A stretch of DNA of 64,000 nt from Demequina sp. NBRC 110056 (GTDB taxonomy: Bacteria > Actinomycetota > Actinomycetes > Actinomycetales > Demequinaceae). The translations under genes were made by a program, and so were the position numbers. The stretch covers positions 248,001 through 312,000 of the forward strand of contig NZ_BBRM01000004.1 of the NCBI RefSeq assembly GCF_002090155.1. The letters run 5' to 3'. The stretch's first letter is position 1, and each line of letters starts with the position of its first letter. The notes below the pieces were generated by a model, which saw nothing but the letters and a program-made list of their open reading frames with translations, made no database searches and was not told the DNA's origin. Below, in pieces: positions 40,982-52,954 of the stretch.

Positions 40982-42562
40982 TCAGCCGTTCGGCAGGACG
41001 AGGAACTGAGCCGCGTCGGCGTAGACGTCGAGCAGTCCGGCAGGCAGGATGCCGAGCACGAGCACCGCGGCGGCCGTCACGACGATCACGAGCTTCGCGA
41101 GCGGGCCGTCCTCGACCTCGATCGAGTCCTCGGCGCCCTCGGGGATGTCCGTGAGGAACATCAGCACCACGAGGCGCACGTAGAAGAACGCCGCGACGGC
41201 GGAGGCGATGACGCCGATGAGCACCAGCGGCCAGCCGCCGCCGGCGACCGCGGCCGAGAACACCTCGAACTTCCCGATGAAGCCCGCCGTGAGCGGGATG
41301 CCCGCGAACGACAGCAGGAACAGCGCCATCGCACCCGCGAGCAGAGGCGAGCGCTTGCCCAGCCCGGCCCACTGGCCGAGGCGCACGGCCTCGGCGCCGA
41401 CCGCGCCGTCCTCGCTGCGCTCGCGCACCTGGGACACCACGGCGAACGCGCCGATGGTCGCGAGGCCGTAGGCGAGCAGGTAGAACGGTAGCGCGGCGAC
41501 GGCCTCCTCCGTGAAGCCCGCGAACGCCACGAGGATGAAGCCGGCGTGCGCGACGGACGAGTACGCCAGCATGCGCTTGACGTTGGTCTGCACGAGCGCG
41601 AGCACGGTGCCGAGCGCCATCGACGCGATCGCGACCGCCCAGAACAGCCAGCTCATCTCCCACTCGAGCGGGTAGAGCGAGGTGTAGACGATGCGGACGA
41701 GCGCCGCGGTCGCCGCGGCCTTGGTCGCGGCGCCCATGAACGCGGTGACCGGCGTGGGCGCACCCTGGTAGGCGTCCGGCGTCCAGGAGTGGAACGGCAC
41801 GGCGCCGATCTTGAACAGGAGCCCGACGAGCACGAGCACGACACCGGCCAGCAGCAGCGCGTCGCGGCCGCTAATGACGTCGATCGCTCGGCCCACGGCC
41901 GCGAAGGAGGTCTGCGTGGTCGCGCCGTAGATCAGCGCGACGCCGAACAGGTACAGCGCCGACGAGAACGCGCCGAGCAGGAAGTACTTGAGCGCCGCCT
42001 CCTGGGACATGAGCCGGCGGCGACGCGCGAGCGCGACCATGATGTACAGCGCGAGCGAGAACACCTCGAGGGCGACGAACAGGAAGATGTAGTCCGTCAC
42101 GCTCGTGAACAGCATCATGCCGCCCACCGCGAACAGCAGCAGCGGGAAGACCTCGGTCACCTCGAACCCGCGGCGGCGCGCGAGGGTCTCCTCGATCGAG
42201 CCAGGCGCGGTGGAGCCGAGCGGCGTGAAGGCGGACTCGCCGGCGCGCGTGCGCGACGCGAACAGGATCAGGCCCAGGATGCCGAACACCACGATGAGCG
42301 TCTGCCACGCGAGGGCCTGACGGTCGACGGTGAGCATGAACTGCTGCACCACCGTGCCGCCGCCGTCGAGGGCGACCCACTGCGCGATGGCGGTGCCGAG
42401 CGCGGCCACCAGGGCCACGAGCCCGAACACCAGCTGCACCGACCGGCGCGTGGCGGGGGTGCGGACGAAGGCCTCGATGAGCACGCCGATCGACGCGGCG
42501 CCGAGCACGATGATGATGGGCGCGAGCGGCGCCCAGGCGATCTCGGGGGTCACGAAGTTCAC
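40982..42562 (-). CDS. nuoN: NADH-quinone oxidoreductase subunit N
   Basis: Antiporter-like proton channel subunit of complex I, 526 residues with about fourteen helices. It keeps the functional glutamate in FLFVALEVFSLALYIMVAL and the lysine in KYFLLGAFSSALYLFG. PFHSWTPDAYQGAPTPVTAF is the family signature. Overlaps nuoM by 4 bp (ATGA). Confidence 0.96.
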   Translation of the reverse strand: MNFVTPEIAWAPLAPIIIVLGAASIGVLIEAFVRTPATRRSVQLVFGLVALVAALGTAIAQWVALDGGGTVVQQFMLTVDRQALAWQTLIVVFGILGLILFASRTRAGESAFTPLGSTAPGSIEETLARRRGFEVTEVFPLLLFAVGGMMLFTSVTDYIFLFVALEVFSLALYIMVALARRRRLMSQEAALKYFLLGAFSSALYLFGVALIYGATTQTSFAAVGRAIDVISGRDALLLAGVVLVLVGLLFKIGAVPFHSWTPDAYQGAPTPVTAFMGAATKAAATAALVRIVYTSLYPLEWEMSWLFWAVAIASMALGTVLALVQTNVKRMLAYSSVAHAGFILVAFAGFTEEAVAALPFYLLAYGLATIGAFAVVSQVRERSEDGAVGAEAVRLGQWAGLGKRSPLLAGAMALFLLSFAGIPLTAGFIGKFEVFSAAVAGGGWPLVLIGVIASAVAAFFYVRLVVLMFLTDIPEGAEDSIEVEDGPLAKLVIVVTAAAVLVLGILPAGLLDVYADAAQFLVLPNG

Positions 42563-44055
42563 GCGCCGGCCTCCTCGATGGTGACCTGCGCGACGACGTC
42601 AGCGGACGGGTCTCGCAGGTAGTCGATGGCGATGCCGGGCGCGAAGCCCAGCAGCAGCATCAGGGCGATGAGCGGCCACGCGACGAGCCGCTCGCGCAGC
42701 GACAGCTCGCGCACCTGCGGACCGTCCTCGCGGACGGGGCCGGTGAACACGCGCTGATACGTGCGCAGGATGTACAGGGCCGCGAGAACGACCGACACCG
42801 CGGAGATGATCACGGCGACGGCTGCCACCGGGTAGGCGCCGACGAAGACCATGATCTCGGAGACGAACGGCGACAGGCCGGGCAGCGACAGCGAGGACAG
42901 GCCCACGATGAGGAACGTGCCCGCGAAGACCGGCACCACCCGCTGCAGGCCGCCGTAGGCGTCCACGTCGGCCGTGCCGGTGCGCGCCACCAGGAAGCCG
43001 ACGAGCAGGAACAGCGCTCCCGTCGACAGGCCGTGGTTGAACATGTACAGCGCCGCGCCCTCGACCGAGGTCTGCTGGAACGCGAAGATGCCGAGGATCA
43101 TGACGCCGAAGTGGCTCACCGAGGTGAACGCCACGAGCCGCATCATGTCCCGCTGACCGATCGCGAGCAGGGCGCCGTAGATCACCGAGATCACCGCGAA
43201 CACGATGATGCCCGGCGCCGCCCACTGCGCCGCCTCCGGGAACAGCACGAGGCACAGCGAGATCATGCCGAAGGTGCCGATCTTGTCGAGCACCGCGACG
43301 AGCAGCGCCGTGGTGCCCGGGCGCGCGGTCTCCGCGACGTCGGGCAGCCAGGTGTGCACCGGCACCATGGGCGCCTTGATCGCGAACGCGAGGAAGAACG
43401 CCAGGAACATCAACCGCTCCTGCGCCGTCGTGAGCTCGAGCGCCCCGGCGAGCTGGTCGGTGAGGAACGCCTGCTCCCCTCCCGGGCCCGCGAAGTACAG
43501 GGCCACGACCGCGACGAGCATGATGAGCCCGCCCGCGAGGGAGAACAGCAGGAACTTCACAGCCGCGTAGCGGCGCTGGACGCCGCCGAAGCGCCCGATC
43601 ATGAAGTACAGCGGGATGAGCATCGCCTCGAACAGCACGTAGAACAGGAAGACGTCGCGCGCGGCGAAGATGCCCACCATGAAGCTGAGGCTCAGCAGGA
43701 TCAGCGCCATGTAGTCGCGGCGAGCCTTGACGTCCTTGTCCTCGCGCCACGCCGCGAGGATCGCGAGCGGGGTGAGGATCACGGACAGGGCGATCAGCAG
43801 CAGCCCGATGCCGTTGACGCCGAGCGCCCAGCTGGTGCCGATCTGCGGGATCCAGGCGTAGGTCTCGGAGAACTGGAAGGCGCCCGCATCGGCCTTGTCG
43901 AACTGCAGCGCCATGACGGCGAACAGCACGATCTCGATGACGGTGACGCCGAGCGCGATCTCCCGGGCGCGGCCGCGCGCCGAGGCAGGCAGAGCCCACA
44001 GCACGGCGGCGCCCACGGCGGGGAGCGCGACGAGGATGGTCAGGAACGGGAACAC
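42559..44055 (-). CDS. nuoM: NADH-quinone oxidoreductase subunit M
   Basis: A 498-residue antiporter-like subunit of the membrane arm. It has the conserved glutamate in FYVLFEAMLIPLYFMIGRFG, KFLLFSLAGGLIMLV with the pumping lysine, and PMVPVHTWLPDVAETARPGT of the broken helix. Between nuoL (3 bp) and nuoN (4-bp overlap). Confidence 0.96.
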   Translation of the reverse strand: MFPFLTILVALPAVGAAVLWALPASARGRAREIALGVTVIEIVLFAVMALQFDKADAGAFQFSETYAWIPQIGTSWALGVNGIGLLLIALSVILTPLAILAAWREDKDVKARRDYMALILLSLSFMVGIFAARDVFLFYVLFEAMLIPLYFMIGRFGGVQRRYAAVKFLLFSLAGGLIMLVAVVALYFAGPGGEQAFLTDQLAGALELTTAQERLMFLAFFLAFAIKAPMVPVHTWLPDVAETARPGTTALLVAVLDKIGTFGMISLCLVLFPEAAQWAAPGIIVFAVISVIYGALLAIGQRDMMRLVAFTSVSHFGVMILGIFAFQQTSVEGAALYMFNHGLSTGALFLLVGFLVARTGTADVDAYGGLQRVVPVFAGTFLIVGLSSLSLPGLSPFVSEIMVFVGAYPVAAVAVIISAVSVVLAALYILRTYQRVFTGPVREDGPQVRELSLRERLVAWPLIALMLLLGFAPGIAIDYLRDPSADVVAQVTIEEAGA

Positions 44056-44058
44056 GGT

Positions 44059-45939
44059 TTAGAGACCCCCCACCACGATGACGGCAGCCAGGATGACGAG
44101 ACCCACGAGCATCGTCGCGGCATAGGTGCGGACCTGACCGTTCTGGAGGCGGCGCGAGGCCTCCCCCAGCCCGGCCCACCCGCGAGCCTGCTTGTTGACG
44201 GCGCCGTCGACGACGGCAGCGTCCAGATAGACCAGGGTGCGGGTGAGGTGCTGACCGGGGCGCTGGAACACCGCACGGTTGACCGAGTCCTGGAAGAAGT
44301 CGTTGCGTGCGGTGAGCGTCGCGAGCGAGGCGGCGGGCGCCTCCTCCGGGACGTCTGCACGGCCGTACTTGACCCACGCGATGCCGGCGCCGATGACCAC
44401 GAGGGTCAGCGTCGCCGCGATCAGCACGGGGATCGGCAGCACGGGGTCGTGGTGCTCGGCGTGGCCCGTCACCGGCTCGAGCCAGTGCGTGAAGCGGTCG
44501 CCGACCGCGAGGAACAGGCCGAGGAACGCCGAGCCGACCGCGAGGATGATCATCGGCACCGTCATGAGGGCCGGGCTCTCGTGCGGGTGCTGGTCGTCGG
44601 TCCAGCGGGCCTTGCCGTGGAACGTCATGAAGAACAGGCGCGACATGTAGAACGCCGTCAGGCCGGCGCCGATGAGCGCCGCGCCGCCGAAGACCCAGGG
44701 CTGCCAGCCCTCGCCCACGAACGCCGCCTCGATGATCTTGTCCTTCGAGAAGTACCCGGAGAACGGCGGGATGCCGAGGATCGCGAGCCAGCCGAGCCCG
44801 AAGGTCACCCAGGTCACGATCATCGCGCCGCGCAGGGCGCCGAAGCGCCGCATGTCGACCTGATCCTTCATGCCGTGCATGACCGAGCCGGCGCCCAGGA
44901 ACATGCCGGCCTTGAAGAAGCCGTGGGTGACGAGGTGGAAGATCGCGAACGCGTAGCCGATCGGGCCCAGGCCCGCGGCGAGCATCATGTAGCCGATCTG
45001 CGACATCGTGGAGGCGGCGAGCGCCTTCTTGATGTCGTCCTTGGCCATGCCGATGAACGCTCCGAGCAGCAGCGTCATCGCGCCGACGGCGGCGACGACC
45101 ACGCGGGCGTCGGGCGCGCCGTCGAAGATCGGCGCCGAGCGGACGATGAGGTACACGCCGGCCGTCACCATCGTCGCGGCGTGGATGAGCGCGGACACGG
45201 GCGTGGGGCCGGCCATCGCGTCCCCGAGCCAGGACTGCAGCGGGAACTGCGCGGACTTTCCGCACGCCGCGACGAGCAGCATGAGGCCGATCGCCGTGAG
45301 CTGCGCGGTGGTCGCGCTGGGCGCCTGCTCCGCGACGGTGGCGAAGTCCAGCGCGCCGAAGGAGGTGAACATCAGGCCCATCGCGATGATGAGGCCGATG
45401 TCGCCCACGCGGTTGACGAAGAACGCCTTGTTGGCGGCGGTCGCGTACTCCCGCTTCTGGTTCCAGAACCCGATGAGCAGGTAGGAGGCGAGGCCCACGC
45501 CCTCCCAGCCGACGAACAGCAGCAGGTACGAGTCCGCGAGGACCAGCAGCAGCATCGCCGCGACGAAGAGGTTGAGGTAGGCGAAGAACCGGCGCCGGTC
45601 CGGGTCGTGCTCCATGTACGCCACGGAGTAGACGTGGATGAGCGTGCCCACGAACGTGATGAGGAGCACGAACGTGATCGACAGCGGGTCGGCCAGCAGG
45701 CCGACGTCGACGTGCAGGTCGCCGCCGGGGATGAACGTGTAGAGGGTCGTGTCGACGGCGCGGTCCTCCGCGGCCTTGCCGAGCAGCTCGATGAGCGCGC
45801 CCAGGCCGACGAGGAAGGCCCCGCCCGAGGCGGCGACGCCCATCCAGTGGCCCCACGCATCGGCCCTGCGCCCGAGGCACAGGAGGATCGCGGCGCTGGC
45901 CAACGGCAGGGCGATGGCCAGCCAGATCAGTGACGTCAT
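44059..45939 (-). CDS. nuoL: NADH-quinone oxidoreductase subunit L
   Basis: The distal proton-pumping subunit, 626 residues with about sixteen helices including the C-terminal lateral helix that lies along the membrane arm. Conserved features are [17 protein letters not shown] (glutamate), [11 protein letters not shown] (lysine), [21 protein letters not shown] and [20 protein letters not shown]. It follows nuoK by 4 bp. Confidence 0.97.
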   Translation of the reverse strand: MTSLIWLAIALPLASAAILLCLGRRADAWGHWMGVAASGGAFLVGLGALIELLGKAAEDRAVDTTLYTFIPGGDLHVDVGLLADPLSITFVLLITFVGTLIHVYSVAYMEHDPDRRRFFAYLNLFVAAMLLLVLADSYLLLFVGWEGVGLASYLLIGFWNQKREYATAANKAFFVNRVGDIGLIIAMGLMFTSFGALDFATVAEQAPSATTAQLTAIGLMLLVAACGKSAQFPLQSWLGDAMAGPTPVSALIHAATMVTAGVYLIVRSAPIFDGAPDARVVVAAVGAMTLLLGAFIGMAKDDIKKALAASTMSQIGYMMLAAGLGPIGYAFAIFHLVTHGFFKAGMFLGAGSVMHGMKDQVDMRRFGALRGAMIVTWVTFGLGWLAILGIPPFSGYFSKDKIIEAAFVGEGWQPWVFGGAALIGAGLTAFYMSRLFFMTFHGKARWTDDQHPHESPALMTVPMIILAVGSAFLGLFLAVGDRFTHWLEPVTGHAEHHDPVLPIPVLIAATLTLVVIGAGIAWVKYGRADVPEEAPAASLATLTARNDFFQDSVNRAVFQRPGQHLTRTLVYLDAAVVDGAVNKQARGWAGLGEASRRLQNGQVRTYAATMLVGLVILAAVIVVGGL

Positions 45940-45943
45940 TCCA

Positions 45944-46243
45944 TTAACCCTTCAGCTCGGCGGGCTCGTCGAGCGAGATGGTCTGGCGGGCGCGGAACAC
46001 CGCGATGATGATCGCGAGACCCACCACCACCTCGGCGGCGGCGACGACCATGACGAAGAACGCCATGATCTGGCCATCGAGCTGACCGTGGAGACGGGAG
46101 AAGGCGACCAGCGCGAGGTTGGCCGCGTTGAGCATGAGCTCGACTCCCATGAAGGCGACGATCGCGTTGCGACGCAGCAGCACCGCGGCGGAACCGATCG
46201 AGAACAGGATCGCGGCGAGGTAGACGAAGTTGATGGCGTTCAC
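45944..46243 (-). CDS. nuoK: NADH-quinone oxidoreductase subunit K
   Basis: A 99-residue three-helix subunit with the two membrane glutamates needed for proton transfer, one in [16 protein letters not shown] (second helix) and one in [14 protein letters not shown] (third helix). The ATG overlaps the nuoJ stop by 4 bp. Confidence 0.97.
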   Translation of the reverse strand: MNAINFVYLAAILFSIGSAAVLLRRNAIVAFMGVELMLNAANLALVAFSRLHGQLDGQIMAFFVMVVAAAEVVVGLAIIIAVFRARQTISLDEPAELKG

Positions 46244-47004
46244 TTCTCCCCCTCCGCCTCGGCCTGCGGGTTCTGGTGATCCTCGGGGTTCGCGGTGCTC
46301 TCGAGGCGGGCGCGGAACTCGTCGCCGTCGGACATCTGCTCACGCACCTCGAGCACGCGGGACACCGAGTGCTCGATGGGGTTGCCGTCCGGGTCGAGCG
46401 CGGGGACGTCGAGCGCGTTGTGTCGCGCGTACACGCCCGGCATGGGCTTGTTGACGGGGTCCGCGCCGGCGAGCACGCGAGCCGCATGCACCTCCGCCTG
46501 CGTCTTGCGCGGCAGCAGGCGCGGCGTGTGCGTCATGACGAGGGCGCCGACCGCGGCGGTGATGAGCAGCGCGCCCAGCACCTCCATGACCAGCACGTAG
46601 CGGTCGAACAGCACGAGGGCGATGTCCTCGGGGTTGCCCACCTGCTCCTCCTGGGGGGAGATGGACACGCGGCCGATCACGGAGATCAGCAGGATGGCCA
46701 GGCCGCCGGCGGTGAACAGCGCGATCCAGCGCTGGCCCCTGAGGGTCTCCTTGAGGTCCTCGCGCTGGTCGACGCCGACGAGCATGAGGACGAACAGGAA
46801 CAGCATCATGACCGCGCCGGTGTAGACGACGATCTGGACGACGCCGAGGAACGGCGCCCCCAGCCCGACGTACGCGGCGGCGAGGCCGACCATCACGCAC
46901 ACGATCGACATCGCGATGTGCACGGCCTTGCGGGCGAACAGCAGCGCGAGCGACGGGATCACGGTGAGGAGCGCGACCACCCAGAACAGGACGGGGCTAA
47001 CCAC
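46240..47004 (-). CDS. nuoJ: NADH-quinone oxidoreductase subunit J
   Basis: A 254-residue membrane subunit with five helices in the first 165 residues and the family motif [20 protein letters not shown]. The last 90 residues are an unusually long polar, Glu/Asp-rich cytoplasmic tail compared with about 170-190 residues in proteobacteria. Its start overlaps nuoI by 8 bp. Confidence 0.95.
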   Translation of the reverse strand: MVSPVLFWVVALLTVIPSLALLFARKAVHIAMSIVCVMVGLAAAYVGLGAPFLGVVQIVVYTGAVMMLFLFVLMLVGVDQREDLKETLRGQRWIALFTAGGLAILLISVIGRVSISPQEEQVGNPEDIALVLFDRYVLVMEVLGALLITAAVGALVMTHTPRLLPRKTQAEVHAARVLAGADPVNKPMPGVYARHNALDVPALDPDGNPIEHSVSRVLEVREQMSDGDEFRARLESTANPEDHQNPQAEAEGEK

Positions 47005-47776
47005 CGTAGCCTCCCATGCCAGTCTGCTGCTGGAGCTTGTGGCCCTCGGCGACCGGGTTCGGCTTCGCCCCGCCCGACGCGGCAGCGTGTGGCACGTGGC
47101 CCTCCCCGACTGGCCGGTTCTCGGGCAGCGTCGGGTCCTCGGGGCGGTTCTCCCGCACCCAGTCGACCTGGCTCTTCACGGCCTTGGTGACGTCGCCCTT
47201 GTAGTAGTCGTCGTCGACCGTGCCGGGCACCATCGGGTGAGGCGCGGCGAGCTGGCCCTCCGCGAGCGGAGCGAGCAGATCCTGCTTCTCGTAGATGAGG
47301 CCCTCGCGAGTGGGACCGGCCAGCTCGTACTCGTTGGTCATCGTGAGAGCGCGCGTGGGGCACGCCTCGATGCACAGGCCGCAGAAGATGCACCGCAGGT
47401 AGTTGATCTGGTAGACGCGGCCGTAGCGCTCACCCGGAGAGAACTGTGCGTCCTCGGTGTTCGAGTCGGCCTCGACGTAGATCGCGTCGGCCGGGCACGC
47501 CCAGGCGCACAGCTCGCAGCCGATGCACTTCTCGAGCCCGTCCGCGTAACGGTTGAGCTGGTGACGGCCGTGGTAGCGCGGCATCGGCGGGGTCTTCTTG
47601 TCCGGGTACTGCTCGGTGACCGTGGGGCGGAAGAAGTTCCGCAGGGTCACGCCGAAGCCGGCCACCGGCGCGAAGGTCTTCGCGATGGGCCCGTACTCGG
47701 GGAAGTTCGACTCGAAGCGCTGCGGCTCGCCGTCGCGCTCGCGATTCACCTTCCAGACGTCGTCGTGCTCGCTCAT
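46997..47776 (-). CDS. nuoI: NADH-quinone oxidoreductase subunit I
   Basis: A peripheral-arm ferredoxin-like subunit with two [4Fe-4S] clusters (N6a, N6b): C84, C87, C90, C94 ([12 protein letters not shown]) and C129, C132, C135, C139 ([12 protein letters not shown]). At 259 residues it is longer than usual (about 180). The extra part is a polar C-terminal tail ending in a Gly/Gln-rich stretch. Confidence 0.96.
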   Translation of the reverse strand: MSEHDDVWKVNRERDGEPQRFESNFPEYGPIAKTFAPVAGFGVTLRNFFRPTVTEQYPDKKTPPMPRYHGRHQLNRYADGLEKCIGCELCAWACPADAIYVEADSNTEDAQFSPGERYGRVYQINYLRCIFCGLCIEACPTRALTMTNEYELAGPTREGLIYEKQDLLAPLAEGQLAAPHPMVPGTVDDDYYKGDVTKAVKSQVDWVRENRPEDPTLPENRPVGEGHVPHAAASGGAKPNPVAEGHKLQQQTGMGGYGG

Positions 47777-49122
47777 GCGGGCTCTCCTTCAGGATCGGCG
47801 GCGCCGGTGCGCGCCTCGACGGTCCTGCCGGACCGGGGCGACGCGGGCAGGGACTGGTGGGGCAGCGGGGGCACGGGGTAGCCGCCCGCGAAGGCGTCCA
47901 GCTCCTCGGGCTCGGGTTCGACCTCCGGCTCGGGCTCGCCCTTGACGAAGCTGATCACCGCGATGGTGAGCAGGATCGCCACGAGCCCGGCGACGGCGTC
48001 GAACACGTTGAGGTCGCGGCCCCAGCTCTCGAAGGCCTGGCGGCCGACGGCGAAGAACACGAGCCAGCCGAGGCCCACGGGGATGAGGATCTTCCATCCG
48101 AACTTCATGAACTGGTCGTAGCGGAAGCGCAGCAGCGAGCCGCGGATCCACACGAACACGAACATCAGCAGCCAGATCTTGATGATGAGCCAGATCGGCG
48201 GGAAGATCCCCGAGTTGAGGAACTCGGCGCCCGGCCACGAGGTGGGCCACGGCGCCCGCCAGCCGCCCATGAACAGCGTCGCCGCGACCGCGGACACGTT
48301 GATCATGTTCATGTACTCCGCGAGGAAGAACCACGCGAACTTCATGGACGAGTACTCGGTCATGAAGCCGGCGACCAGCTCGCCCTCGGCCTCAGGAAGG
48401 TCGAAGGGCAGACGGTTGGTCTCGCCGACCATGGAGATGACATACAGCACGAAGGCGGGGAACAGCGGCCAGATCCACCAGCGGTCGGTCTGCGACTCCA
48501 CGATCCCGCTGGTCGACATGGTGCCGGCGAGCAGGAAGACGGTGACGAGCGCGAGGCCCATCGCGAGCTCGTACGAGATCACCTGGGCCGTCGAGCGGAT
48601 CGCACCCATGAGCGGGTAGGTCGAGCCCGAGGCCCAGCCACCGAGCACGATGCCGTACACGCCGAGCGCGGCGCACGCGAGGATGAAGAGGACCGCGACG
48701 GGGAAGTCCGTCAGCTGCAGCGGCGTGTGGATGTCGGTGCCGGGGATGTGCGTCACCGGGCCGAACGGGATCACGGAGAAGATCAGGAACGCGCAGAACA
48801 CCGAGATCGCCGGCGCCACGATGTACAGCACCTTGTCCGCCGCGCGGACGGTGATGTCCTCCTTGAACAGGAGCTTCATGGCGTCCATCACGGACTGGAA
48901 CAGGCCGAACGGACCGTGGCGGTTGGGGCCGGGACGCTGCTGGAGGCGACCGATCACGCGGCGCTCGAACCACACGGCGAAGAGCACCGAGGTGAGCAGG
49001 AAGACCAGGATGATGACGGCCTTGATGATCGAGATCCAGATGGAGTCGTTCGCCAGCGCCTCCGTCACGGTGAGGTCGGCGGGATCCACCGCCTCCGCGG
49101 CGAGCATGCTCAGGCCGTGCAT
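47773..49122 (-). CDS. nuoH: NADH-quinone oxidoreductase subunit H
   Basis: A 449-residue eight-helix subunit that forms much of the quinone cavity and joins the two arms. Family motifs are [20 protein letters not shown] and [20 protein letters not shown] followed by [15 protein letters not shown]. The last 60 residues are a Glu/Pro-rich cytoplasmic extension found in actinobacteria. ATG at 49122 (MHGLSML) shares a base with the nuoG stop (TGATG). An in-frame start at 49185 would overlap nuoG without similarity. Confidence 0.95.
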   Translation of the reverse strand: MHGLSMLAAEAVDPADLTVTEALANDSIWISIIKAVIILVFLLTSVLFAVWFERRVIGRLQQRPGPNRHGPFGLFQSVMDAMKLLFKEDITVRAADKVLYIVAPAISVFCAFLIFSVIPFGPVTHIPGTDIHTPLQLTDFPVAVLFILACAALGVYGIVLGGWASGSTYPLMGAIRSTAQVISYELAMGLALVTVFLLAGTMSTSGIVESQTDRWWIWPLFPAFVLYVISMVGETNRLPFDLPEAEGELVAGFMTEYSSMKFAWFFLAEYMNMINVSAVAATLFMGGWRAPWPTSWPGAEFLNSGIFPPIWLIIKIWLLMFVFVWIRGSLLRFRYDQFMKFGWKILIPVGLGWLVFFAVGRQAFESWGRDLNVFDAVAGLVAILLTIAVISFVKGEPEPEVEPEPEELDAFAGGYPVPPLPHQSLPASPRSGRTVEARTGAADPEGEPA

Positions 49123-51632
49123 CAGATGCCTCCCTTGACGGTGACGAGGGCACCGGGCTCGACGCCCAGCTCCTGCGCGACCCACGAGCCCGGGGACTTG
49201 GCGGGAAGCCAGACCACACCGTCGACCATGTCGGTGACGACGACGGGCAGCTCGATCTCACCGCGGCGGTCGACCGACACGGTCACGACGCCGTCCTTGA
49301 CGCCGATGCGCTCGGCAGTGGCGCTCGACACGCGGGCGACCGCTGTGCGGCCGGTGCCGGCGAGGTAGGGCTCGCCGTCCTGCAAGGCGCCCTCGTCCAC
49401 GAGCAGGTGCCACGAGGCGAGCACGAGCTGGTCGCCGGACGCGCTGGCGGCCTTGGCAGGCTTCGCGGTGGGCGCCTTGACACGCTCGCCCTTGCCGGCG
49501 GCGCCGAGCTCGGCGAGCTGCTCGTTGACGTCCGCGACCGTCCCGACCTTGAGGTCGAGGCCGAGCTCGCGGCCCAGGAAGTCCAGAGCGCGGTGGTCCG
49601 AGATGGCGTCGGTGCGGATCGCCGTGGCGAAGCCGCGCAGGCGACCCTCCCAGTTGACGAAGGTGCCGGGCTTCTCCGACGGCGGCGCGACGGGGAGCAC
49701 CACGTCGGCGTGGTCGGAGACCTCGGTGCGACGGACCTCGAGGGAGACCACGAAGTCGACCCGCTCGAGCGCGGCGCGCAGGTCCGACGTCAGGTCGGAC
49801 GGCGTCACGCCTCCCACGACGAGGCCGGACAGGTCGCCGGCAGCCGCCGCGGCGATGATGCCGGCGGCGTCGCGTCCCGCGGTCCCCGGCAGGGCGTCCA
49901 CGCCCCACGCCTGGGCGACCGTCGCGCGAGCGGCGTCGACAGCCGCGTCACGACCGCCGGGCAGCAGGCCGGGCAGAGCGCCGGCCTCCACGGCGCCGCG
50001 CTCTCCGGCGCGACGCGGGATCCAGGCGAGGCGGGCGCCCGTGCGCTTGGCGAGGCGCAGGGCCTCGGCGAGGGCGCCCGGAACCGAGGCGAGACGCTCG
50101 CCCAGGACGATGACCGCGCCCTGCTCAGCCAGCGCATCGGCGCTGTCCGAGCCGGACTTGATCGCGGCGAGGGCGGCGCCCTCGCCGCCGGGGGCGGTCT
50201 CGATGAGGCTCGCGGACAGCTTCTCGGCGCCGCGGGACAGGAACGGTGCGACGGTGAGGACGCGCTGACGGCCGACGGACTTGCGCAGGCGCAGGAAGAC
50301 CACGCCGCCCTCATCCTCGGGCTCGAAGCCGACGAGCAGGACGGTCGGCGCCTTCTCGAGGTCCGCGAACGTCACGCCCAGACCGGTGCCGGCGACGGAC
50401 GAGCCGAGGAACGCCTGCTCCTCGTCGGACGCGGCGCGGGTGCGCACGTCCACGTCGTTGGTGCCGAGCGCCACGCGGGCGAACTTCTGGTACGCGTAGG
50501 CGTCCTCGAGGGTGACGCGGCCGCCGGGCAGGACTCCCACGCCCTTCGCCTTCTTGTCGGCGGGCGTGCCGGTGCGACCCGCGGCTGCGCGCAGGCCCTC
50601 GGCCGCACGCGCGATGGCGTCGGGCCACGAGGCCTCGTGCAGCTCGCCATCCTCGCCACGCACGAGCGGACGCTCGAGGCGGTCCGACAGGTTCTGCCAC
50701 GCGAACGCGAAGCGGTCCTTGTCGGTGATCCACTCCTCGTTGACGACGGGGTCGTTGTCCGAGAGGCGGCGCAGGATCTTGCCGCGGCGGTGGTCGGTGC
50801 GCAGCGCGGCACCCGACGAGTCGTGCTCGGAGATGCCCGCGCTGGACACCAGGTCGAACGGGCGCGAGCGGAAGCGGTAGGCCGCGCTGGTGAGCGCGCC
50901 CACGGGGCAGATCTGGACGGTGTTGCCCGAGTAGTAGGACGAGAACGCCTTGCCCGACTCGTCCTCGGCCGCGACGCCGATGGGCTCGTACCCGTCGAAC
51001 TCGAGCACCTCCTCGTTGAAGGTGCCGATCTGCTGCATCGCTCCGCGGTTCTGCAGGTCGATGAACGCGTCTCCGGCGATCTCCTTCGAGAATCGCGTGC
51101 AGCGCTGGCACAGGATGCAGCGCTCGCGGTCCAGGAGGATCTCGGAGCTGAGGGGCAGCGGCTTCTCGAACACGCGCTTCACGTCGATGAATCGCGACTC
51201 GGGCCGGCCGTGGCTCAGCGCCTGGTTCTGCAGCGGGCACTCGCCGCCTTTGTCGCACACCGGGCAGTCGAGCGGGTGGTTGATGAGCAGCAGCTCCATC
51301 ACGCCCTCCTGCGCCTTCTTGGCGTCGTCGGACGTGTCCTGGGTGTTGACGATCATGCCGTCCATCGCCGTCATCGTGCACGACGCCTGCGGCTTGGGGA
51401 ACGGACGCACGTTGCCCTCGCGGTCCGGCGCGGCGACATCCACGAGGCACTGGCGGCACGCGCCGGCCGGCTTCAGCAACGGGTGGTCGCAGAAGCGCGG
51501 GATGTTGATGCCCACCTGCTCGGCGGCGCGGATGATGAGGGTGCCCTTGGGGACCGTCACCTCCTTGCCGTCGATGGTGAGGGTGACGGTCTCGACGGCC
51601 TCGGCGGTGGCCTTGTCCGCGGTCGAGGTCAT
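49122..51632 (-). CDS. nuoG: NADH-quinone oxidoreductase subunit G
   Basis: The largest peripheral subunit, 836 residues. An N-terminal [2Fe-2S] domain has C48, C59, C62, C85. The next cluster has His ligation, H119, C123, C126, C132 ([14 protein letters not shown]). A [4Fe-4S] cluster uses C172, C175, C178 (CILCQRC) and C242 (QICPVGA). A degenerate molybdopterin-oxidoreductase-like domain makes up the rest. Ala-rich low-complexity stretches occur in the C-terminal half. ATG at 51632 was chosen because similarity begins there. It overlaps nuoF by 4 bp. Confidence 0.96.
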   Translation of the reverse strand: MTSTADKATAEAVETVTLTIDGKEVTVPKGTLIIRAAEQVGINIPRFCDHPLLKPAGACRQCLVDVAAPDREGNVRPFPKPQASCTMTAMDGMIVNTQDTSDDAKKAQEGVMELLLINHPLDCPVCDKGGECPLQNQALSHGRPESRFIDVKRVFEKPLPLSSEILLDRERCILCQRCTRFSKEIAGDAFIDLQNRGAMQQIGTFNEEVLEFDGYEPIGVAAEDESGKAFSSYYSGNTVQICPVGALTSAAYRFRSRPFDLVSSAGISEHDSSGAALRTDHRRGKILRRLSDNDPVVNEEWITDKDRFAFAWQNLSDRLERPLVRGEDGELHEASWPDAIARAAEGLRAAAGRTGTPADKKAKGVGVLPGGRVTLEDAYAYQKFARVALGTNDVDVRTRAASDEEQAFLGSSVAGTGLGVTFADLEKAPTVLLVGFEPEDEGGVVFLRLRKSVGRQRVLTVAPFLSRGAEKLSASLIETAPGGEGAALAAIKSGSDSADALAEQGAVIVLGERLASVPGALAEALRLAKRTGARLAWIPRRAGERGAVEAGALPGLLPGGRDAAVDAARATVAQAWGVDALPGTAGRDAAGIIAAAAAGDLSGLVVGGVTPSDLTSDLRAALERVDFVVSLEVRRTEVSDHADVVLPVAPPSEKPGTFVNWEGRLRGFATAIRTDAISDHRALDFLGRELGLDLKVGTVADVNEQLAELGAAGKGERVKAPTAKPAKAASASGDQLVLASWHLLVDEGALQDGEPYLAGTGRTAVARVSSATAERIGVKDGVVTVSVDRRGEIELPVVVTDMVDGVVWLPAKSPGSWVAQELGVEPGALVTVKGGI

Positions 51633-52954
51633 GCGTGCGCCTCCTCGGTCGCCTGGGAAGTCTCGTATTCGAACAGCGCCGATGCGGCGTGGTCGAACGG
51701 GCATCGCCTCTCGCTCACGTGCTGCTCGTACTCCTCGCGGAAGAGCTTCACGGAGCTGGTGATACAGCTGGTCGCGCCGTCGCCGAGCGCGCAGAAGGCG
51801 CGCCCGAGGATCGACTCGCAGGTGTCCAGCAGCTGCTGGATGTCCGCGTCGGTGCCGTGCCCGTCCTCGAGGCGCTCGAGGATCTGCGACAGCCAGAACG
51901 TGCCCTCGCGGCACGGCGTGCACTTGCCGCAGGACTCATGCTTGTAGAATTCGGTCCAGCGGGTGACCGCGCGGACCACGCAGGTGGTCTCGTCGAAGAT
52001 CTGCAGCGCGCGGGTGCCGAGCATGGAGCCTGCCGCACCGACCGACTCGTAGTCGAGCGGGGTGTCGAGGTGCTCCGCGGTGAACAGCGGCGTGGACGAG
52101 CCACCCGGCGTCCAGAACTTCAGCTCCTTGCCGCCGCGCATGCCACCGGCCATGTCGATGAGCTCGCGCAGGGTGATGCCCAGGGGAGCCTCGTACTGGC
52201 CGGGGCGCTCGACGTGGCCGGACAGCGAGAACAGTCCCATGCCCTTCGAGCGCTCGGTGCCCAGGGAGGTGAACCACTCGACGCCGCGGTCGATGATGGC
52301 CGGCACGGACGAGATCGACTCGACGTTGTTGACGACCGTCGGGCGCGCGTACAGGCCCTCGACGGCCGGGAACGGCGGCTTCAGGCGGGGCTGGCCGCGC
52401 CGTCCCTCGAGGGAGTCCAGCAGCGCCGTCTCCTCGCCACAGATGTAGGCGCCGGCGCCGGCGTGCACCGTGACGTCGAGGTCGTAGCCGGAGCCGTGGA
52501 TGTTCTTGCCGAGGTGCCCGGCGGCGTACGCCTCGCGGACGGCCTGCAGCAGGCGGCGGTACACGTGGACCACCTCGCCGCGCAGGTAGATGAAGGCGTG
52601 GTTGCAGCCGATGGCGAAGGACGTGATCGCGACGCCCTCGACGAGGATGTGCGGCGCCGACAGCATGGTCGGGATGTCCTTGCAGGTGCCGGGCTCGGAC
52701 TCATCGGCGTTCACCACGAGGTAGCGCGGCTTGCCGTCGTCGGGCGGCAGGAAGCCCCACTTCATGCCCGTGGGGAAGCCCGCGCCTCCGCGGCCGCGGA
52801 GGCCGGAGTCCTTGACGGCCTGGATGATGTCGGCGGGCGGCATGCCCAGCGCCTTCTTGAGGGCGCCGTAGCCGCCGGCGTTCTCGTACGTGCCGAGCTT
52901 CCAGGACTGCTCGGCGTCCCAGGTCGCGCTCAGGACGGGCGTCAGATCGGTCAC
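51629..52954 (-). CDS. nuoF: NADH-quinone oxidoreductase subunit F
   Basis: The NADH-oxidising flavoprotein, 441 residues. It has the NADH/FMN site [17 protein letters not shown] (about 50-66), the FMN-binding [19 protein letters not shown] and the N3 [4Fe-4S] ligands C342, C345, C348 ([12 protein letters not shown]) with the fourth Cys in [11 protein letters not shown] at 52954 overlaps the nuoE stop (GTGA). Confidence 0.97.
   Translation of the reverse strand: MTDLTPVLSATWDAEQSWKLGTYENAGGYGALKKALGMPPADIIQAVKDSGLRGRGGAGFPTGMKWGFLPPDDGKPRYLVVNADESEPGTCKDIPTMLSAPHILVEGVAITSFAIGCNHAFIYLRGEVVHVYRRLLQAVREAYAAGHLGKNIHGSGYDLDVTVHAGAGAYICGEETALLDSLEGRRGQPRLKPPFPAVEGLYARPTVVNNVESISSVPAIIDRGVEWFTSLGTERSKGMGLFSLSGHVERPGQYEAPLGITLRELIDMAGGMRGGKELKFWTPGGSSTPLFTAEHLDTPLDYESVGAAGSMLGTRALQIFDETTCVVRAVTRWTEFYKHESCGKCTPCREGTFWLSQILERLEDGHGTDADIQQLLDTCESILGRAFCALGDGATSCITSSVKLFREEYEQHVSERRCPFDHAASALFEYETSQATEEAHA

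Noticed and set aside
42599-45933. Very long open frames opposite or in other frames to nuoL/nuoM (over 950 codons)
   Set aside because: High GC content suppresses stop codons in the other frames. Their products are Arg/His/Gly-rich with no family motif, while the nuoL and nuoM frames have all conserved residues.
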